NCBI GenBank assembly: GCA_942492055.1
Contig: CALODP010000022.1
Location: 1 to 58,828 of the forward strand
Length of the DNA stretch: 58,828 bases
Source of the DNA: CALODP01 sp942492055
GTDB lineage: Bacteria; Bacteroidota; Ignavibacteria; Ignavibacteriales; Melioribacteraceae
Direction: 5' to 3'
Shown here: piece by piece, positions 1-9,294 of the stretch
Position numbering within the stretch: position 1 is the stretch's first letter
How the letters are laid out: each line of letters begins with the position of its first letter
Program-made: the position numbers and the translations under genes
The notes under the pieces: model-generated
Databases searched by the model: none
The model's input: the letters and a program-made list of their open reading frames with translations, nothing else
What the model was told of the DNA's origin: nothing

Positions 1-828
1 TTTTTCAATCAGGATCTCTCCAAGCTTTTTATGAGACACTTCAGCATCCAATCCTGTCTCAGAGTCGATAATCTCTATTGAAACATCGCAAGTATCCTCG
101 ACAAAGATGAACACGTCTTTGACTGCATTCAAAATTCTGCGTTGTAGAAAGAATAATGTCCCACCAGACATAACATCGCTCAGAGTCGATAAGATCGAGC
201 GATGGGATATTCTCAGGATAGGCAATGATCTTCGCGTCCCCCATTTCCTGAAGCTCGGTCAGTAAGAGAAGAGGGTTTGTGCCTGTTGCAAAAATGTCTA
301 ACGAGGGCTGAATCGAATACGATAGGTGATGAAATCATCTTGCCCAACATCTTCCTGTTTTTCTCTGTCTTCTTCCTTGGCAATGGGTTTTCTTTCAATG
401 TAAGAACTACTTTCCTGTGGCAAATAGCTACGAAATCTTTTTTTAATATCGTCTCTTTGTTTTAGATCCGAGTCATTGGGCTCTTCTGAGTCATCCAGCA
501 TCTTGGCAATTTGATCGTGTGCTCTCAGTGTAAGCTCAATAAGATCTCTTGTAAGTTTAATTGAACCATCTCTTACCTTATCAAAGACGGTCTCAATATT
601 GTGAGTAAAGTCCACGATGTTATCAAATCCGAACATACCACCAGAACCCTTTATTGTATGCATTGCTCTAAAAGCACTATCCAACAGCGCAGAACCGCTT
701 GGTGATTCCTCTAACTCCATTAGTGCGTTTTCCAACTCAGCCCCAGCCTCTCTTTGGTTTTTCTGGAATGCCGCAATATTTCGTTGTCGGTCTGTTCTGG
801 TCTTGATGGACGAGTCTGCTGTTTTCAT
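1..828 (-). CDS. cheA: Chemotaxis histidine kinase CheA, N-terminal part, frameshifted and cut by window edge
   Basis: CheA autophosphorylates and passes phosphate to CheY and CheB. The readable part holds an N-terminal HPt (P1) domain with the phospho-acceptor His57 in the motif AMHTIKGSGGMFGF. A P2-like docking region follows, recognisable from IFATGTNPLLLLTEL and CYVWWDIILSTT. The frame breaks near 310 (IRFSP runs into LDIFATG only after a one-base shift) and again near 125-135. The extreme N-terminus also looks shifted, because residues before FQKNQREAGAELENAL do not resemble a CheA start. The dimerisation, ATPase and CheW-like domains lie beyond base 1. It is last in the che operon, 45 bp after cheY. 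The breaks look like indel errors, since the protein sequence on both sides is well conserved. Confidence 0.85.
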
Positions 829-873
829 TAGTTTTATCGGTTTGATTTTTATGGAGTTGACTTATTAAAATCA

Positions 874-1239
874 CTACCCTAGAAGTTTCTTTATCACGCC
901 AATTAATTGGTCAGGCTTAAAAGGTTTTACTATCCACCCTGTAGCACCCGCTCGTTTTCCTTGTTGTTTCTTTTCCTGTTGAGATTCTGTTGTGAGAAAA
1001 ATAACTGGGATAAACTTGTAGTTTTGTTTGGATCGTAGCTGTTTTATTAACTCAATACCGTCCATGTTTGGCATATTTAACCAGTTAGTAACATATCTAC
1101 CTGTATTGAGGAAAGTTTATCTAGCGCGTCCATGCCATCAACGGCTTCGGCCACTTACATATCCTTCACTTTCAAGTGTAAAACCAACCATTTGTCGTAC
1201 GCTTGTGGAATCATCAACTGTCATTATTCTCTTAGCCAT
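874..1239 (-). CDS. cheY: Chemotaxis response regulator CheY, two frameshifts
   Basis: Single receiver domain of about 120 residues, which would bind the FliM switch when phosphorylated. From ATG at 1237-1239 it reads MAKRIMTVDDSTSVRQMVGF, giving the acidic DD pair. The C-terminal piece carries LNMPNMDGIELI after the expected phospho-Asp and ends with the Lys motif WIVKPFKPDQL. Two single-base frame changes separate these blocks: an apparent extra T after GGATATG near 1160, and a missing base near 1083 just before LNMPNMDG. With both corrected the protein is a normal CheY. FliM in this window keeps a CheY-binding N-terminal motif, consistent with this partner. The damage is probably sequence error rather than gene decay. 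Confidence 0.85.
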
Positions 1240-1317
1240 TTTTTACCTTCTTTATGGTCGTTTCTGAATCAAAGTCAAATTTCTGTTGATTCTTACTTTA
1301 CTCGTTGCAGAACCGTA

Positions 1318-2377
1318 TTATTTCATCAGGAATAGGCTTGGAGGGGGTAAGGTTTTATCAACGCATCCTAATTTTAAGGTTTATATTCCGGCATACCAAA
1401 AACGACGCAACTTTCCTCATTTTGAGCGATTGTTTTTGCCCCTTGTTCTTTCATTTCCAACATTCCTTTTGCTCCATCATCACCCATTCCGGTCATAATT
1501 ACACCAACGACATTCTTACCGCCATATCTGGAGGCAGATCGAAATAAAACATCAACCGAAGGACGGTGTTTCCACTTCTACCAACGGTCCATCTTTCACT
1601 TCCACATAATACCGAGCGCCACTTCTTTTAGCAATATGCTTATTGCCAGGTGCTATCAATGCTGTTCCAGGAACCACTGAATCATTGTTGCTAGCTTCTT
1701 TAACAGTAACTTGGCAAATGGAGTCAAGTCTTTGTGCGAATGCTTTTGTGAAGTTTTCAGGCATATGTTGTACGATCACAACTCCTGGTGAATTAATTGG
1801 GAGCCTTTCCAAAAGAACTCTCAACGCTTCGGTACCTCCGGTCGATGCCCCAATAACGACTACTTTTTCAGTGGTTTGAATCATAGCCTTTGATTTTACC
1901 TTTGGTAGTATTGCATCGGCGGTAAGTTTTTTGGCTGGTTTACCACCATTCGAACTGCTTTCTTCTAGGTTTTGCTCCTGCTTGAGCGGCTGCTTTTATC
2001 GCGTCGCAAATCAAAATTTTAGATTCTTCCAAGTACTGTTTGGCTCCGATATGAGGCTTAAAAATGACATCCAAAGCTCCATATTCCAGGGCTTTCAGTG
2101 CGGTTTCCGAGCTTTTTTCAGTTAAACTCGAACAAATGATGACTGGAATCGGATGTTGGGACATGATTTTTTGCAAAAATGTAATACCATCCATCCGTGG
2201 CATTTCGACATCCAGGGTAATGACATCAGGAATAGCTTTAGTCAGCTTTTGAGCCGCAACAAATGGATCCCGAGCAGTAGCCAAAACCTCCAACTGTCTA
2301 TCGGAATTGATGATTTGTTCCATCGTCTGTCGTACTACTGCTGAGTCATCGACGATCATTACTTTAATTTTTTCCAT
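1318..2377 (-). CDS. cheB: Protein-glutamate methylesterase/deamidase CheB, frameshifted
   Basis: CheB removes methyl groups from chemoreceptors. The first block (start 2377) is a receiver domain with phospho-Asp56 in VITLDVEMPRMDG. The second block (from about 1884) is the methylesterase domain with catalytic Ser in VIGASTGGTEAL and His in IVQHMPENF. The third block, about 1440-1552, holds the catalytic Asp region GVIMTGMGDDGAKGM followed by CVVFGMPE. The blocks sit in different frames, with breaks near 1930, 1550 and 1400, so the intact protein needs about three base corrections. After correction the length is near the usual 350 residues and a stop is reached at 1318-1320. It lies between cheR and cheY on the same strand. 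Confidence 0.88.
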
Positions 2378-2408
2378 AATAAAATTACATCAAAACAGCA
2401 TTTATCTT

Positions 2409-3243
2409 TTAATATATACAGGGTAAAACTTGCTTCAAAGGTAAAGATATACCTTGTATAGATTCAGAATGACCTTGAAAAAAGTATCCACCAGCTACCA
2501 AATGCATTACTATTTTATTTAATATTTTCTTGAGTAACTTTGTCAAAGTAGATGATAACATTACGACAGAAAATAATATCATATTTCATATTTAAACAAT
2601 AATTATTATCCATAAAATTAAGTAATGAAAAAGTGACAATTTTTCGTATTTCTGGTGCGATTTTAACTAGCTTTAATTCTCTGGCTGAACTTTTAAGTAA
2701 ATATTTTTTTTTAGTGAGTAAGGGATAGGGACTGACTTCACATCCTGATAAACAGCTTTTTGAGCGACTTGAAGAACTTCATTGGAGACATCAGTGGCCA
2801 TAATTGAAAGTTTGATGTCTGCCAATCTATTTCTTTCTAAAAAGTCACTTACAACCATTGCAAGAGTATAGGGTTCTTCTCCGGTTGAACAACCAGCACT
2901 CCAAATTCTTAACAAACCACTTCTTATTTTTTTTCTTTTATAAACTCAGGTAGAATATGTTGAGTCAAGTACTCAAAATGTTCTAATTCTCTAAAGAAAT
3001 CTGTTTTATTCGTAGTTATTTTATCAATAAAATATGGGAGTTCGTTCTCTAAACCTTCCTTACTAAAAAAGGTATTCACAATATTTTTTAAAAACCACCT
3101 ATATTTAATAACTTTAGTCTTTTTTGTAATCTTGATTCCAGTAGAGTTTTCTTCACTTCTGGCATTTTTATGCCATATTGACTTGTAATAAAATTACTTA
3201 GCTGCCTAAATTCTTTATTATCAAGTTTGTGCACTTCAATCAT
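2409..3243 (-). CDS. cheR: Chemoreceptor methyltransferase CheR, frameshifted
   Basis: CheR methylates receptor glutamates using S-adenosylmethionine. From ATG at 3243 the N-terminal helical domain can be read (IEVHKLDNKEFRQLSNFI). After a frame change near 3090 it continues KKYCEYLFSKEGLENELPYF, then TTNKTDFFRELEHFEYL. The SAM-binding domain is clear at 2673-2915, with IWSAGCSTGEEPYTLAM. The tail FCRNVIIYFDKVTQENI and a final segment ending at the stop 2409-2411 are again in other frames. Corrected length is about 275 residues, normal for CheR. Several breaks fall at poly-A or poly-T tracts (for example near 2930), which suggests homopolymer miscalls. Confidence 0.87.
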
Positions 3244-3394
3244 TTCTGTTTATAAACTCCGTTATTCTACATTGAATGGTTATCCAAACCGAAGCAACGT
3301 TTTGGCAATAGCAATGATGCATTGTTGAGCCTTTCTTGACGAATAAACTACAGTGTGGAGCAAAAACTCTGATAGTCTTTCAATGTTTGATCAA

Positions 3395-3995
3395 TTACTC
3401 CAGAGTTCGATTCTTGCTTTCTCTGATACAATTTTCTTTTTATGTTTTTGATAGAATTCCTTGTCTCTAGTAATCAATTTGTTTGTTTCCACAGATCCGA
3501 TTTTTCTGACGTACACAGAATAATCACTACTTAAAAATGAATCACTCTGCCGTTGTTGCCTCCCAAGTCAGAAGAGACCAACGGAATTTTTTCACAAATT
3601 AAAAACTCTTTTATGAATTGAGTGTTTTTTTCTCCAATTTGAAAAAAGTTTTCTTTAGGTATTTGATAGCCTAATACATTACCGCCCCCGAAAGCTTTTG
3701 CTTTTAAATACTTCTTTTTTGCTCCAAGTTTTAACATACCATTTATTATTATTTCCATTGCATGAATGCCATACCTGGCAATATTACCTAATTTATCTGG
3801 AGCTCGTTTGTACGCTATTGTATCCTCTGTTAGCAGAAAATGATTCATGGCTATAATTTTGTTCACTTCATCATACAGGCAAGCAGCAACACACGAACCA
3901 AGCAGAGTTGAAATCACAACAGGTTCATTGGAGACATGGAATTCTCCGGGCTCAATGATATAACGCTTTGTCAATTGGAGTTGCTCAACTCTCAT
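3395..3995 (-). CDS. cheD: Chemoreceptor glutamine deamidase CheD, one frameshift
   Basis: CheD deamidates receptor glutamines and interacts with CheC/CheY in many bacteria. The first 154 residues include the active-site Cys in STLLGSCVAACLYDE and His in AMNHFLL, and the glycine-rich end LGGNNGRVIHF. The open frame stops at 3531 after a run of five T. If one base is added to that run, the protein continues SSDYSVYVRKIGSVETNK and ends at 3395-3397, which fits the usual CheD C-terminal strand. The gene is therefore drawn to 3395. The 150 bases between it and cheR show no further gene. It sits 87 bp downstream of the STAS gene. Confidence 0.88.
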
Positions 3996-4082
3996 GTTTC
4001 CTTTAAATTATTCCACAAATTCTATAACGATTTCCTACGTATAAACATACATGAGGCAGATCCCAATCGACATTTAATACTA

Positions 4083-4421
4083 TCAGCTTTCAAAAGATAA
4101 CCATTCAACCTTTTCAAACCCCGCCTCTTTTACAGTGTTCAAAAAGGCTAAAGAACTACGCCCACTCACTTTTAGATCGAACTTGCGATTGATTGCGTAT
4201 AAGTAAACTGAATATATCAACTGAATTCCAGAAAGGTCTATTTGCTTAATACCTTCAATATCGATGAAACAGATATCCTTTTCTTCCAATGCTAGTAACA
4301 TCTGCTTTTTAAATTGTGCTGCATTCTGAACCGTGATTTCTCCATACAGCAATATTCTTACACGACGGGGATTATTGTCCCTCATTGGTTCTACTTTCAG
4401 GGAAAAATGATTTATATCCAC
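4083..4421 (-). CDS. STAS-domain protein (anti-sigma antagonist-like)
   Basis: About 112 residues forming one STAS domain, a small fold used in anti-sigma factor antagonists and as an accessory in chemotaxis loci. The core strand-helix is visible as ICFIDIEGIKQIDLSGIQLIYSVY, with the conserved serine of the DLSG motif, the usual phosphorylation site. A GTG at 4421 is preferred over an upstream in-frame ATG at 4448. GTG is preceded by a GGGGGA Shine-Dalgarno at good spacing, and the residues from the ATG (QRKKGDHN) are the translation of that leader. It heads the che operon. The partner kinase or phosphatase is not identifiable here, so the role in chemotaxis is inferred from position only. 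Confidence 0.75.
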   Translation of the reverse strand: MDINHFSLKVEPMRDNNPRRVRILLYGEITVQNAAQFKKQMLLALEEKDICFIDIEGIKQIDLSGIQLIYSVYLYAINRKFDLKVSGRSSLAFLNTVKEAGFEKVEWLSFES

Positions 4422-4448
4422 ATTATGGTCCCCCTTTTTTCTTTGCAT

Positions 4449-4763
4449 TTAGTCGTTGCAAGACTCGACTTCAGGTTATGACTAGGCATATTATCCCTAT
4501 TTTATCCGACCAACCGTTTGATTACAATATTTTTTTAAATATTATTGTTTCTAGTTATTGATAATTGCAGTATGAAGATCAAAGAGCGCCATAAAATTAG
4601 CTGGTTAGAATTAGTTGATACCAAATGTGAGAGCTTGGTTGCAAGAAGGCGGACACAATCCATTGTCTAACAGATTGTGTTTTTTACCTATGAGGAAGTT
4701 GGTGCCTAGTCGATAGGAGTTTGGAATGGACTTGGTTTTGCAATGTGCAGATAGGTGTGGTCC
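4449..4763. other. Intergenic region with no intact gene
   Basis: No intact gene is seen in these 315 bases. They hold a hairpin with a T-run at 4653-4685 (listed separately) and otherwise AT-rich sequence upstream of the STAS gene. A promoter for the che operon is expected here but no convincing pair of boxes stands out. Confidence 0.5.
4653..4685 (+). terminator. Hairpin with T-run
   Basis: ACACAATC (4653-4660) pairs perfectly with GATTGTGT (4673-4680) across a 12-base loop and is followed directly by a T-run. The shape is of a plus-strand intrinsic terminator, yet no plus-strand gene precedes it. It may be a leftover at a joined fragment. Confidence 0.35.
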
Positions 4764-5009
4764 TTACTGTTTATTATCTTCTCTTAGTTTTCTTTTTTGT
4801 TTGTAAAGTCTAATAATAATAAAAAGTAATTCTTGGTCATCCCCTAATTCTTTAAAAACTCTTCGTGGACCTTCAATTTTTGTTGTATCGTTTCTATGTT
4901 GATTTCGTGCTTTAGAGTTTGCAATTGCTCTTGAGACTTTCAAGGCTTATTGGAAGTTCTTCTTCTTTCAATGTCAGAATCACTTTCCATTTCTTGCACT
5001 TTTTTGTCG
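4764..5009 (-). pseudogene. Frameshifted remnant of an unknown, probably coiled-coil protein (C-terminal end)
   Basis: Reading across frames gives a charged helical tail, including SLESLKSQEQLQTLKHEINI, then FLKELGDDQELLFIIIRLYK, ending EDNKQ and a stop at 4764-4766. At least two single-base shifts are needed. The frame of the upstream histidine kinase runs into this sequence near 5010 but makes a non-kinase tail. The segment therefore looks like the end of a different gene joined to the kinase, either by rearrangement or by a chimeric read. I do not recognise the protein. Confidence 0.35.
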
Positions 5010-6763
5010 TAAGCAATTGTCAAACCAAGACCGGCACCCTCGTAATTTCGGGCATGTCCGTCTTCCTCTTCCTGAACAAATGGTTCAAGCAATCTTGAAA
5101 CTGCGCTAGATTTGATTCCGGTTCCGGTATCTGCTACCGTGATTTTGACAATTCCTCCGATTTTCTCACTCTTAATCTTAATTTCACCCTTCGAAGTATA
5201 TTTCAGAGCGTTATCAACGAGATTAAGAACAATTCGTTCGAATTTCACCCAATCGATTTCTACTAGATCTTCGAATTCCCCTTCCTCAAGAACGAAATTA
5301 AGACCCTTTTGCTTAGCTTCCTCACGGCGTCTCTCATAGATGGAGCGTAACACCTTGTTGCAATTAAGCGCTACCATCTCTATCTCTATTTCACCCGATT
5401 CCAACTGAGCCACTTCGAGAATATTGTTAAAGAGATTAACAACACGGTTCAATACATTCTTCAAAGATTTTGTCAATTCTGAAATTGTATCGAAATCCCC
5501 TTCCGCAAGACATTCGTTCATTATTTCCGAATATCCCATTACGGCTGTTACAGGAGTACGAATTTCGTGCGACATATTTTGAAGGAATGTAGTTTTCAAA
5601 CGATTCAATTGCATTTCTTTGTTATATGCCACTTTTAATTGCTCTTCGTGAATTCTCCTTTCTGTAACATCCTGTAAACTGATAACATATATCGTTTCTT
5701 CTTCGTTAGGATCGTCAATAAAGGAAATCTTACCTTCGTAGTACCTGTGATGAGAATCTGTATAGTTGAATTCCTTAACAGCCAGATTTCCTTTATGAAG
5801 CGAATCGATGGTAAGCTTAATTTTATTTACGAAACTCTGATCTAATACATAATCATACTCCGAATGAAGCACTTTTGATTTGACAATATCGAATGTCTCA
5901 CAGAAATTATCATTCGCGTTATCAAAAAACATTACACCGTTCTTTTCTTTGAGAATTACGAGAAGATCGGAAATGTTGTTAATTATGGATTTAAGTCTTT
6001 CCTCGGAACGACGAGCAACAATACTTTTATAAATATGATATGAAATATCGTGAGCAGAAAGGATAAAGTTCCAGCTACCACTCTCCTCTTTGTAAATCGG
6101 AGTCAATTTTAACTCGTAAAAAGACTCTTTCTCTTTTTCATCTTTTACTTTTATCGTCCCAACCCATTCGCTAGGATCAATAATAGCTTTTTCTATCTCG
6201 TTAACTTCCCCAGGTGTAAGGAATAGTGATAAAGCAGTGGAAATGTGATTGTTATATATTACATCCAGTTCAAAATCGAGTATCTTTTCAAAAGAACCAG
6301 TAGAAAAAATAATTCTACCATGCTCATTCGTAATTATCACAGGAATATCACCATATTCCAAAGCATAATGAAGATTATTAATTCTTTCTTCTATAAGACT
6401 CTCTTCTTGCATCGGATGCAGAATTATTATGTAATAATAATCATCGAATAATTTTGCTTTTTGTATTTCCGCGTTAAAATTTTCAATACTCTCCGGAAGA
6501 GAAAATGAAACCTCAAAAGAGAAATTATCCATTCCGAACTCTTTCATTCTCTGAATTACAGCCATAACATCAGAATCAGCTTGATTCAGAGCAAAGTTAT
6601 CTCCGGTCTTTTGCTTAAATATTCTTTGAAAATTGTCGTTACAATGAAATATTCTACATTTCTTATCTATTAAGACAAATAACTTTCCCCCTTCGCCCGC
6701 ACCGGTGTTATCGTACAAATCCGAAGGTAGGTTTATCGGTAATATAAAAGAGTCGTTATGCAT
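4940..6763 (-). CDS. PAS-domain sensor histidine kinase, C-terminus replaced
   Basis: The 607-residue frame has no membrane segments, so it is a cytoplasmic sensor. Three PAS-like regions lie at about 25-115, 130-245 and 255-370. A HisKA dimerisation helix follows with phospho-acceptor His399 in NMSHEIRTPVTAVMGY. The ATPase domain shows the N box NLVDNALKYTSKG, the G1 box DTGTGIKS and the G2 box GAGLGLTIA. After TIAY the usual last 30 or so residues are missing. They are replaced by a charged tail (KKVQEMESDSDIERRRTS), so true coding probably ends near 5010. It is last in the flagellar run, 3 bp after the unknown gene 6767-7408, and likely feeds the receiver and HPt proteins encoded upstream. 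Confidence 0.85.
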   Translation of the reverse strand: MHNDSFILPINLPSDLYDNTGAGEGGKLFVLIDKKCRIFHCNDNFQRIFKQKTGDNFALNQADSDVMAVIQRMKEFGMDNFSFEVSFSLPESIENFNAEIQKAKLFDDYYYIIILHPMQEESLIEERINNLHYALEYGDIPVIITNEHGRIIFSTGSFEKILDFELDVIYNNHISTALSLFLTPGEVNEIEKAIIDPSEWVGTIKVKDEKEKESFYELKLTPIYKEESGSWNFILSAHDISYHIYKSIVARRSEERLKSIINNISDLLVILKEKNGVMFFDNANDNFCETFDIVKSKVLHSEYDYVLDQSFVNKIKLTIDSLHKGNLAVKEFNYTDSHHRYYEGKISFIDDPNEEETIYVISLQDVTERRIHEEQLKVAYNKEMQLNRLKTTFLQNMSHEIRTPVTAVMGYSEIMNECLAEGDFDTISELTKSLKNVLNRVVNLFNNILEVAQLESGEIEIEMVALNCNKVLRSIYERRREEAKQKGLNFVLEEGEFEDLVEIDWVKFERIVLNLVDNALKYTSKGEIKIKSEKIGGIVKITVADTGTGIKSSAVSRLLEPFVQEEEDGHARNYEGAGLGLTIAYDKKVQEMESDSDIERRRTSNKP

Positions 6764-6766
6764 ATC

Positions 6767-7408
6767 TTATAATGGTTTTATCCTTTGAATTACAACATTA
6801 GATTGTTTTTGAACATTAGGCTTTATTTGCGCAATAATTCTGTTTCCGGTTAACTTCTCCGCAAAAAGAAGGAATGTGTAATTAATATAATCAAACTCCT
6901 TGCATAATCCGGATTTCAAGTCATCCATTAATGCGTCCATCATTTCATAGTTAAACGAATTCAATTCGCTTTTAATATCCAAGCCCTCGAACCGCTTAAA
7001 AAGGTAGCCCAAATACTTAAATGACTCATAATGATTTTCGCTTTGATCCAAATCGGCAATATTCACCTTGAATATCGCCATTATTGATTTCGAGTCATTT
7101 ACAATCTTGGAAACTTTATAGTTAATGTGATTAACCGTTTTTAACGAAGTCAAATCTATTGTTGACTGAAACTCAAAACCGGAAAAATTGAAATCAATTG
7201 AAACTCTTTCCTTTGAAGACTGATCAATCTCTCTGAGATTCCATTTAGCACGCGAAAGATATTTCGAGGCCGAAGAGAAGGATATTTTGTCATTAATATT
7301 CCCCGAACTGGCTACAATACTCTTTTTGTATTTTTCAACCGCCAGCTTGTTAGCCTTCGATTTCTTCAAATTTGTGTCTAACGATATGTTTCCGATTCTA
7401 TCGAGCAT
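6767..7408 (-). CDS. Conserved-looking hypothetical protein in flagellar operon
   Basis: 213 residues, no signal peptide and no membrane helix. I do not recognise the family. The first 60 residues are polar and probably unstructured (LKKSKANKLAVEKYKKSI, then DKISFSSASKYLSRAKWNL). That part loosely recalls the low-complexity start of FlgM-type anti-sigma proteins, but there is no clear sigma-binding helix. The rest alternates strands and helices. It sits between a REC-DHp protein and a PAS histidine kinase in the same run, so a role in that signalling module is the simplest guess. Confidence 0.6.
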   Translation of the reverse strand: MLDRIGNISLDTNLKKSKANKLAVEKYKKSIVASSGNINDKISFSSASKYLSRAKWNLREIDQSSKERVSIDFNFSGFEFQSTIDLTSLKTVNHINYKVSKIVNDSKSIMAIFKVNIADLDQSENHYESFKYLGYLFKRFEGLDIKSELNSFNYEMMDALMDDLKSGLCKEFDYINYTFLLFAEKLTGNRIIAQIKPNVQKQSNVVIQRIKPL

Positions 7409-7458
7409 AGTTTTCTCCTAATCTATTATCGGAGATAACATAATGAAATTTAATTAAT

Positions 7459-8121
7459 CTATTTGTCACTCAGCTTAATCATTTTGCTATCCGAAGTATA
7501 GTCAATAGTCTCCGGGTTTTGCAGATGAGAAAGATCATTCGCCAAGCTTTGAATTCTTTCCATCGCTTCCTTAATAATCATAAAATCTTCTTCAAACTCA
7601 TTTACATCCTTCTCTTTGAGATCATCTTCAAGATTATGGACAGATACTTTTAAGCTACTTAAAGGATTATTTATCTTATGCCCTATTGTACAAGCCATCT
7701 CAACCAAAGCCTTTCCGTGCTCAACTCGGCGTAGTTCATTCTGCAGATTATAAATCCTTACACCTGATCTGATTCTTGCCAAAAGCTCCTGGTTTTCCGT
7801 AGGTTTGAGAAGAAAATCGTCCGCTCCAACATCAAGTCCTTTCACACGATCTTTTAATGAGGTTCTGGCAGTCAAAATAATATAGTAGATCAGTTTATAT
7901 TTATCGTCTCTTTTCAAACGATTGCATAGTTCAATACCATCCATAACAGGCATTGTCCAATCGGCAACAATAACTTTAGGCTTGAATTCGTCGATTACTT
8001 CCAAAGCCTCCGCGCCATTCTTTGCCGAAGATACTTCGTAATTATTTTTCTCGAGGAGTTTTGTTAGAATAAACAGAGTATCCTTTTCATCCTCTACAAT
8101 AAGAATCCTATCCTTTTCCAT
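7459..8121 (-). CDS. Receiver domain fused to a kinase-less HisKA (DHp) helix pair
   Basis: 220 residues. Residues 1-120 are a receiver domain with acidic EDE near the start, phospho-Asp54 in VIVADWTMPVMDG and Lys in FLLKPTENQE. After a linker helix comes a HisKA-like segment with His148 in MACTIGHKINNPLSSLK, matching the H-box pattern H-x-x-N-P. The protein stops about 70 residues later, so there is no ATP-binding domain. It could act as a phosphotransfer dimer, a response regulator with a dimerisation helix, or a phosphatase for its partner. It follows the stand-alone receiver by 1 bp. Confidence 0.82.
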   Translation of the reverse strand: MEKDRILIVEDEKDTLFILTKLLEKNNYEVSSAKNGAEALEVIDEFKPKVIVADWTMPVMDGIELCNRLKRDDKYKLIYYIILTARTSLKDRVKGLDVGADDFLLKPTENQELLARIRSGVRIYNLQNELRRVEHGKALVEMACTIGHKINNPLSSLKVSVHNLEDDLKEKDVNEFEEDFMIIKEAMERIQSLANDLSHLQNPETIDYTSDSKMIKLSDK

Positions 8122-8122
8122 C

Positions 8123-8515
8123 TTATGCCATAATATTTTGTATTTTATTCAAGAACTTGTTTACATCTTCGATCGGTTTTGTAACATAATCGTCAGCCAA
8201 GCTCTCTTCGAATAATTTTCTGTTACTTCCGTTCATTGTATATGCAGTAACAACAATGATCGGCACTGATGATAGCTTATCATCTTGTTTTATATATCTC
8301 GAAAGAAAAATTCCATCTATTTTCTTCCCTTCCACATAAGTGTTTTTAAGATTTATATCCATTATAACAAGATGAACTTCTTCTTCCTTCAGCACTCTAA
8401 TAAACTCATCACCATCCTCAAGAATCGTCGCTTTAATACTGGCCTTTCTGAAGATAAACTTATATAATTCCTTCAAAAAAGGGTCGTCCTCCATTATTAG
8501 AATGTGCTTTTCCAT
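8123..8515 (-). CDS. Stand-alone response regulator receiver
   Basis: 130 residues, a single CheY-like receiver with no output domain. The acidic pair MEDDPF is at the start, phospho-Asp53 lies in LVIMDINLKN, and the Lys motif is DYVTKPIED. A short insertion follows the phospho-Asp (YVEGKKIDG). The start ATG lies 2 bp after motB. Being encoded between stator genes and a REC-DHp protein, it is a candidate motor-linked or phosphorelay regulator. It is distinct from the CheY at 874-1239. Confidence 0.85.
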   Translation of the reverse strand: MEKHILIMEDDPFLKELYKFIFRKASIKATILEDGDEFIRVLKEEEVHLVIMDINLKNTYVEGKKIDGIFLSRYIKQDDKLSSVPIIVVTAYTMNGSNRKLFEESLADDYVTKPIEDVNKFLNKIQNIMA

Positions 8516-8517
8516 AC

Positions 8518-9291
8518 TTATTCTCGATATTTTATAATAATACTAACTCTTCGGTTTACAACACTATAAGGATCTTTCTCATCCTTTAATCTTCTGTCGG
8601 CATAACCTCTGATCTCATCAATTTGTTCAGCTGTCACACCCCCCTCCATTAATGCACGACGTGCCGAATTGGCTCTGTCTGCACTCAACTCATAATTCGT
8701 ATATCTGGCGCCTTTCGAAAGAAACGGTCTGGAATCCGTATGCCCTTCAACAGCAATTTGATTAGGTAATTTGGAAATTTGTGACCCTACTTTTCTTATT
8801 ACCTCTCTACCGGTATTCCTTAATTCGGCACTTCCGATTTCAAAAAAAACATCATCTATGGCTTCTAACATTTCAATAAGCATCCCTTCGTCAACCATTT
8901 GAATATCAACCTGATCCAAAAGATCTGCAAATTCCGGAGTTCCACCCAAAGCTTCCATTATCGAATCTTGCATAGCTTGGAATTTTTCCTTTTGCATCTC
9001 CCTGCTCATTATTTCCGCCTCGAATCGCAACTCAAGTAGATCGTTCTCAAAGATTCCTCCAGACTTATCTGTAAATCCGGCAGGATCTTTAAAATATCCG
9101 GAAACTGCTTCCTTTACTCCTTCACTCTGCGCAAGAACCCAAAGGACTATAAAAAGTGCCATCATTGCCGTAACGAAATCGGCATATGCTACTTTCCATG
9201 CCCCGCCGTGATGTCCCCCATGTTTTTTTATTACTTTCTTTATTATCGGAGGATTATCACCACCTGTATTTAACTGTTGTTCATCAGACAT
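8518..9291 (-). CDS. motB: Flagellar stator protein MotB (pair 1)
   Basis: MotB anchors the stator to peptidoglycan and carries the ion-binding aspartate. The 257 residues begin with a basic, His/Gly-rich cytoplasmic tail. A single membrane helix follows, with Asp38 in KVAYADFVTAMMALFIVLW, matching Asp32 of E. coli MotB. A plug/linker region and a C-terminal OmpA-like peptidoglycan-binding domain complete it (IAVEGHTDSRPF, then YELSADRANSARRAL). The MTAMMALF-like helix and the long MotA partner resemble the proton-type E. coli pair. Ion choice is an inference. It lies 3 bp after motA. Confidence 0.93.
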   Translation of the reverse strand: MSDEQQLNTGGDNPPIIKKVIKKHGGHHGGAWKVAYADFVTAMMALFIVLWVLAQSEGVKEAVSGYFKDPAGFTDKSGGIFENDLLELRFEAEIMSREMQKEKFQAMQDSIMEALGGTPEFADLLDQVDIQMVDEGMLIEMLEAIDDVFFEIGSAELRNTGREVIRKVGSQISKLPNQIAVEGHTDSRPFLSKGARYTNYELSADRANSARRALMEGGVTAEQIDEIRGYADRRLKDEKDPYSVVNRRVSIIIKYRE

Positions 9292-9294
9292 GGG

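Noticed and set aside
3244..3394. Possible extra small gene between cheD and cheR
   Set aside because: Once cheD is extended through its frameshift, only 150 bases remain, with no convincing open frame.
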